From: Acidimicrobiia bacterium
GTDB taxonomy: Bacteria; Actinomycetota; Acidimicrobiia; Acidimicrobiales; SZUA-35
Assembly (NCBI GenBank): GCA_029857855.1
Contig: JAOUGG010000218.1
Span: 1 to 5,707 of the forward strand
Direction: 5' to 3'
DNA length: 5,707 bases
Below the pieces are notes generated by a model. The model saw only the letters and a program-made list of their open reading frames with translations, ran no database searches and was not told where the DNA came from. A program made the position numbers and the translations under genes. Positions 5,531-5,707 of the stretch are shown here, piece after piece. Positions within the stretch are counted from its first letter, which is position 1; each line of letters starts with the position of its first letter.

Positions 5531-5707
5531 GTGGAGCTGAACGATGACGCGTTGCCATACCTGTCCGCTGCAGAGCTGATGCAGCAGCTGACCGACCGGT
5601 CGCTCTCGTCGCGGGAGCTGCTCGAATGCCTGCTGAAACGGGTCGGGGACCGCAACCGGGAGGTCAACGTCGTCGTCACGATCGATGCCGAACGGGCGCT
5701 GGAACAG
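5531..5707 (+). CDS. Amidase signature family enzyme, N-terminal fragment (3' end outside window)
   Basis: The first 59 residues of an amidase-signature hydrolase; the frame stays open through the right edge. The sequence LSAAELMQQLTDRSLSSRELLECLLKRV followed by NREVNVVVTIDAERALEQ is the typical helical opening of the family (LsaaeLa..l..g.lss.eLv...l.RI...N..lNAvvt.d.erAl). The catalytic Lys-cisSer-Ser triad lies further downstream and cannot be checked. The family includes aliphatic and aryl amidases and GatA of the tRNA amidotransferase; the 'VNVVVTIDAERAL' ending looks more like a general amidase than GatA, but this is a weak distinction on 59 residues. GTG 5531 is chosen because homology starts a few codons later. 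TTG 5522 in the same frame would add only three residues. The gene is divergent from the lipoprotein gene across a 184-bp region that otherwise shows nothing. Confidence 0.85.
   Translation, partial: MELNDDALPYLSAAELMQQLTDRSLSSRELLECLLKRVGDRNREVNVVVTIDAERALEQ

Noticed and set aside
5593..5602. CGACCGGTCG palindrome
   Set aside because: It lies inside the amidase coding sequence and is explained by codon content; no second copy nearby suggests a site.
5347..5679. N-terminal extension of the lipoprotein frame
   Set aside because: It would bury the signal peptide and lipobox inside the protein and run through the promoter region and the start of the divergent amidase gene.

Overview
The window is strongly GC-rich with heavy G/C at third codon positions, which is why long open frames appear on both strands of every real gene. 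GC-rich coding, GTG starts, a possible leaderless start and the gene families all suggest a high-GC actinobacterium. The gene set looks to me like class Acidimicrobiia, but that placement is inference without a search.

Left part (+ strand): the C-terminal 418 residues of a membrane-integral, ion-pumping pyrophosphatase (hppA) come in from the left edge. Then comes a 311-residue protein that resembles the Glu/Leu/Phe/Val dehydrogenase fold but has lost both catalytic lysines. A 193-bp gap follows, holding a terminator-like hairpin, a possible promoter and a 14-codon upstream ORF. The third gene is a membrane-anchored zinc metallopeptidase of the YpfJ family (HEVGH plus ELQAD).

Right part (- strand): three genes read leftwards as a probable operon. 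They are a 105-residue lipoprotein, a pseudouridine-5'-phosphate glycosidase (psuG) 43 bp downstream, and a hexapeptide-repeat acyltransferase whose GTG start overlaps the psuG stop by 4 bases. This unit runs tail-to-tail into the metallopeptidase gene, with a 12-bp overlap of the coding ends. At the far right a divergent gene begins on the + strand: the first 59 codons of an amidase-signature enzyme, possibly leaderless.

No RNA genes, mobile elements, CRISPR arrays or phage-like genes are visible. This looks like ordinary chromosomal housekeeping and metabolic territory, and I see no clear new defence or mobile system. The observations best worth follow-up are the degenerate dehydrogenase-like protein, the psuG-acyltransferase coupling without psuK in view, and the K+-dependent-type signature in the pyrophosphatase.
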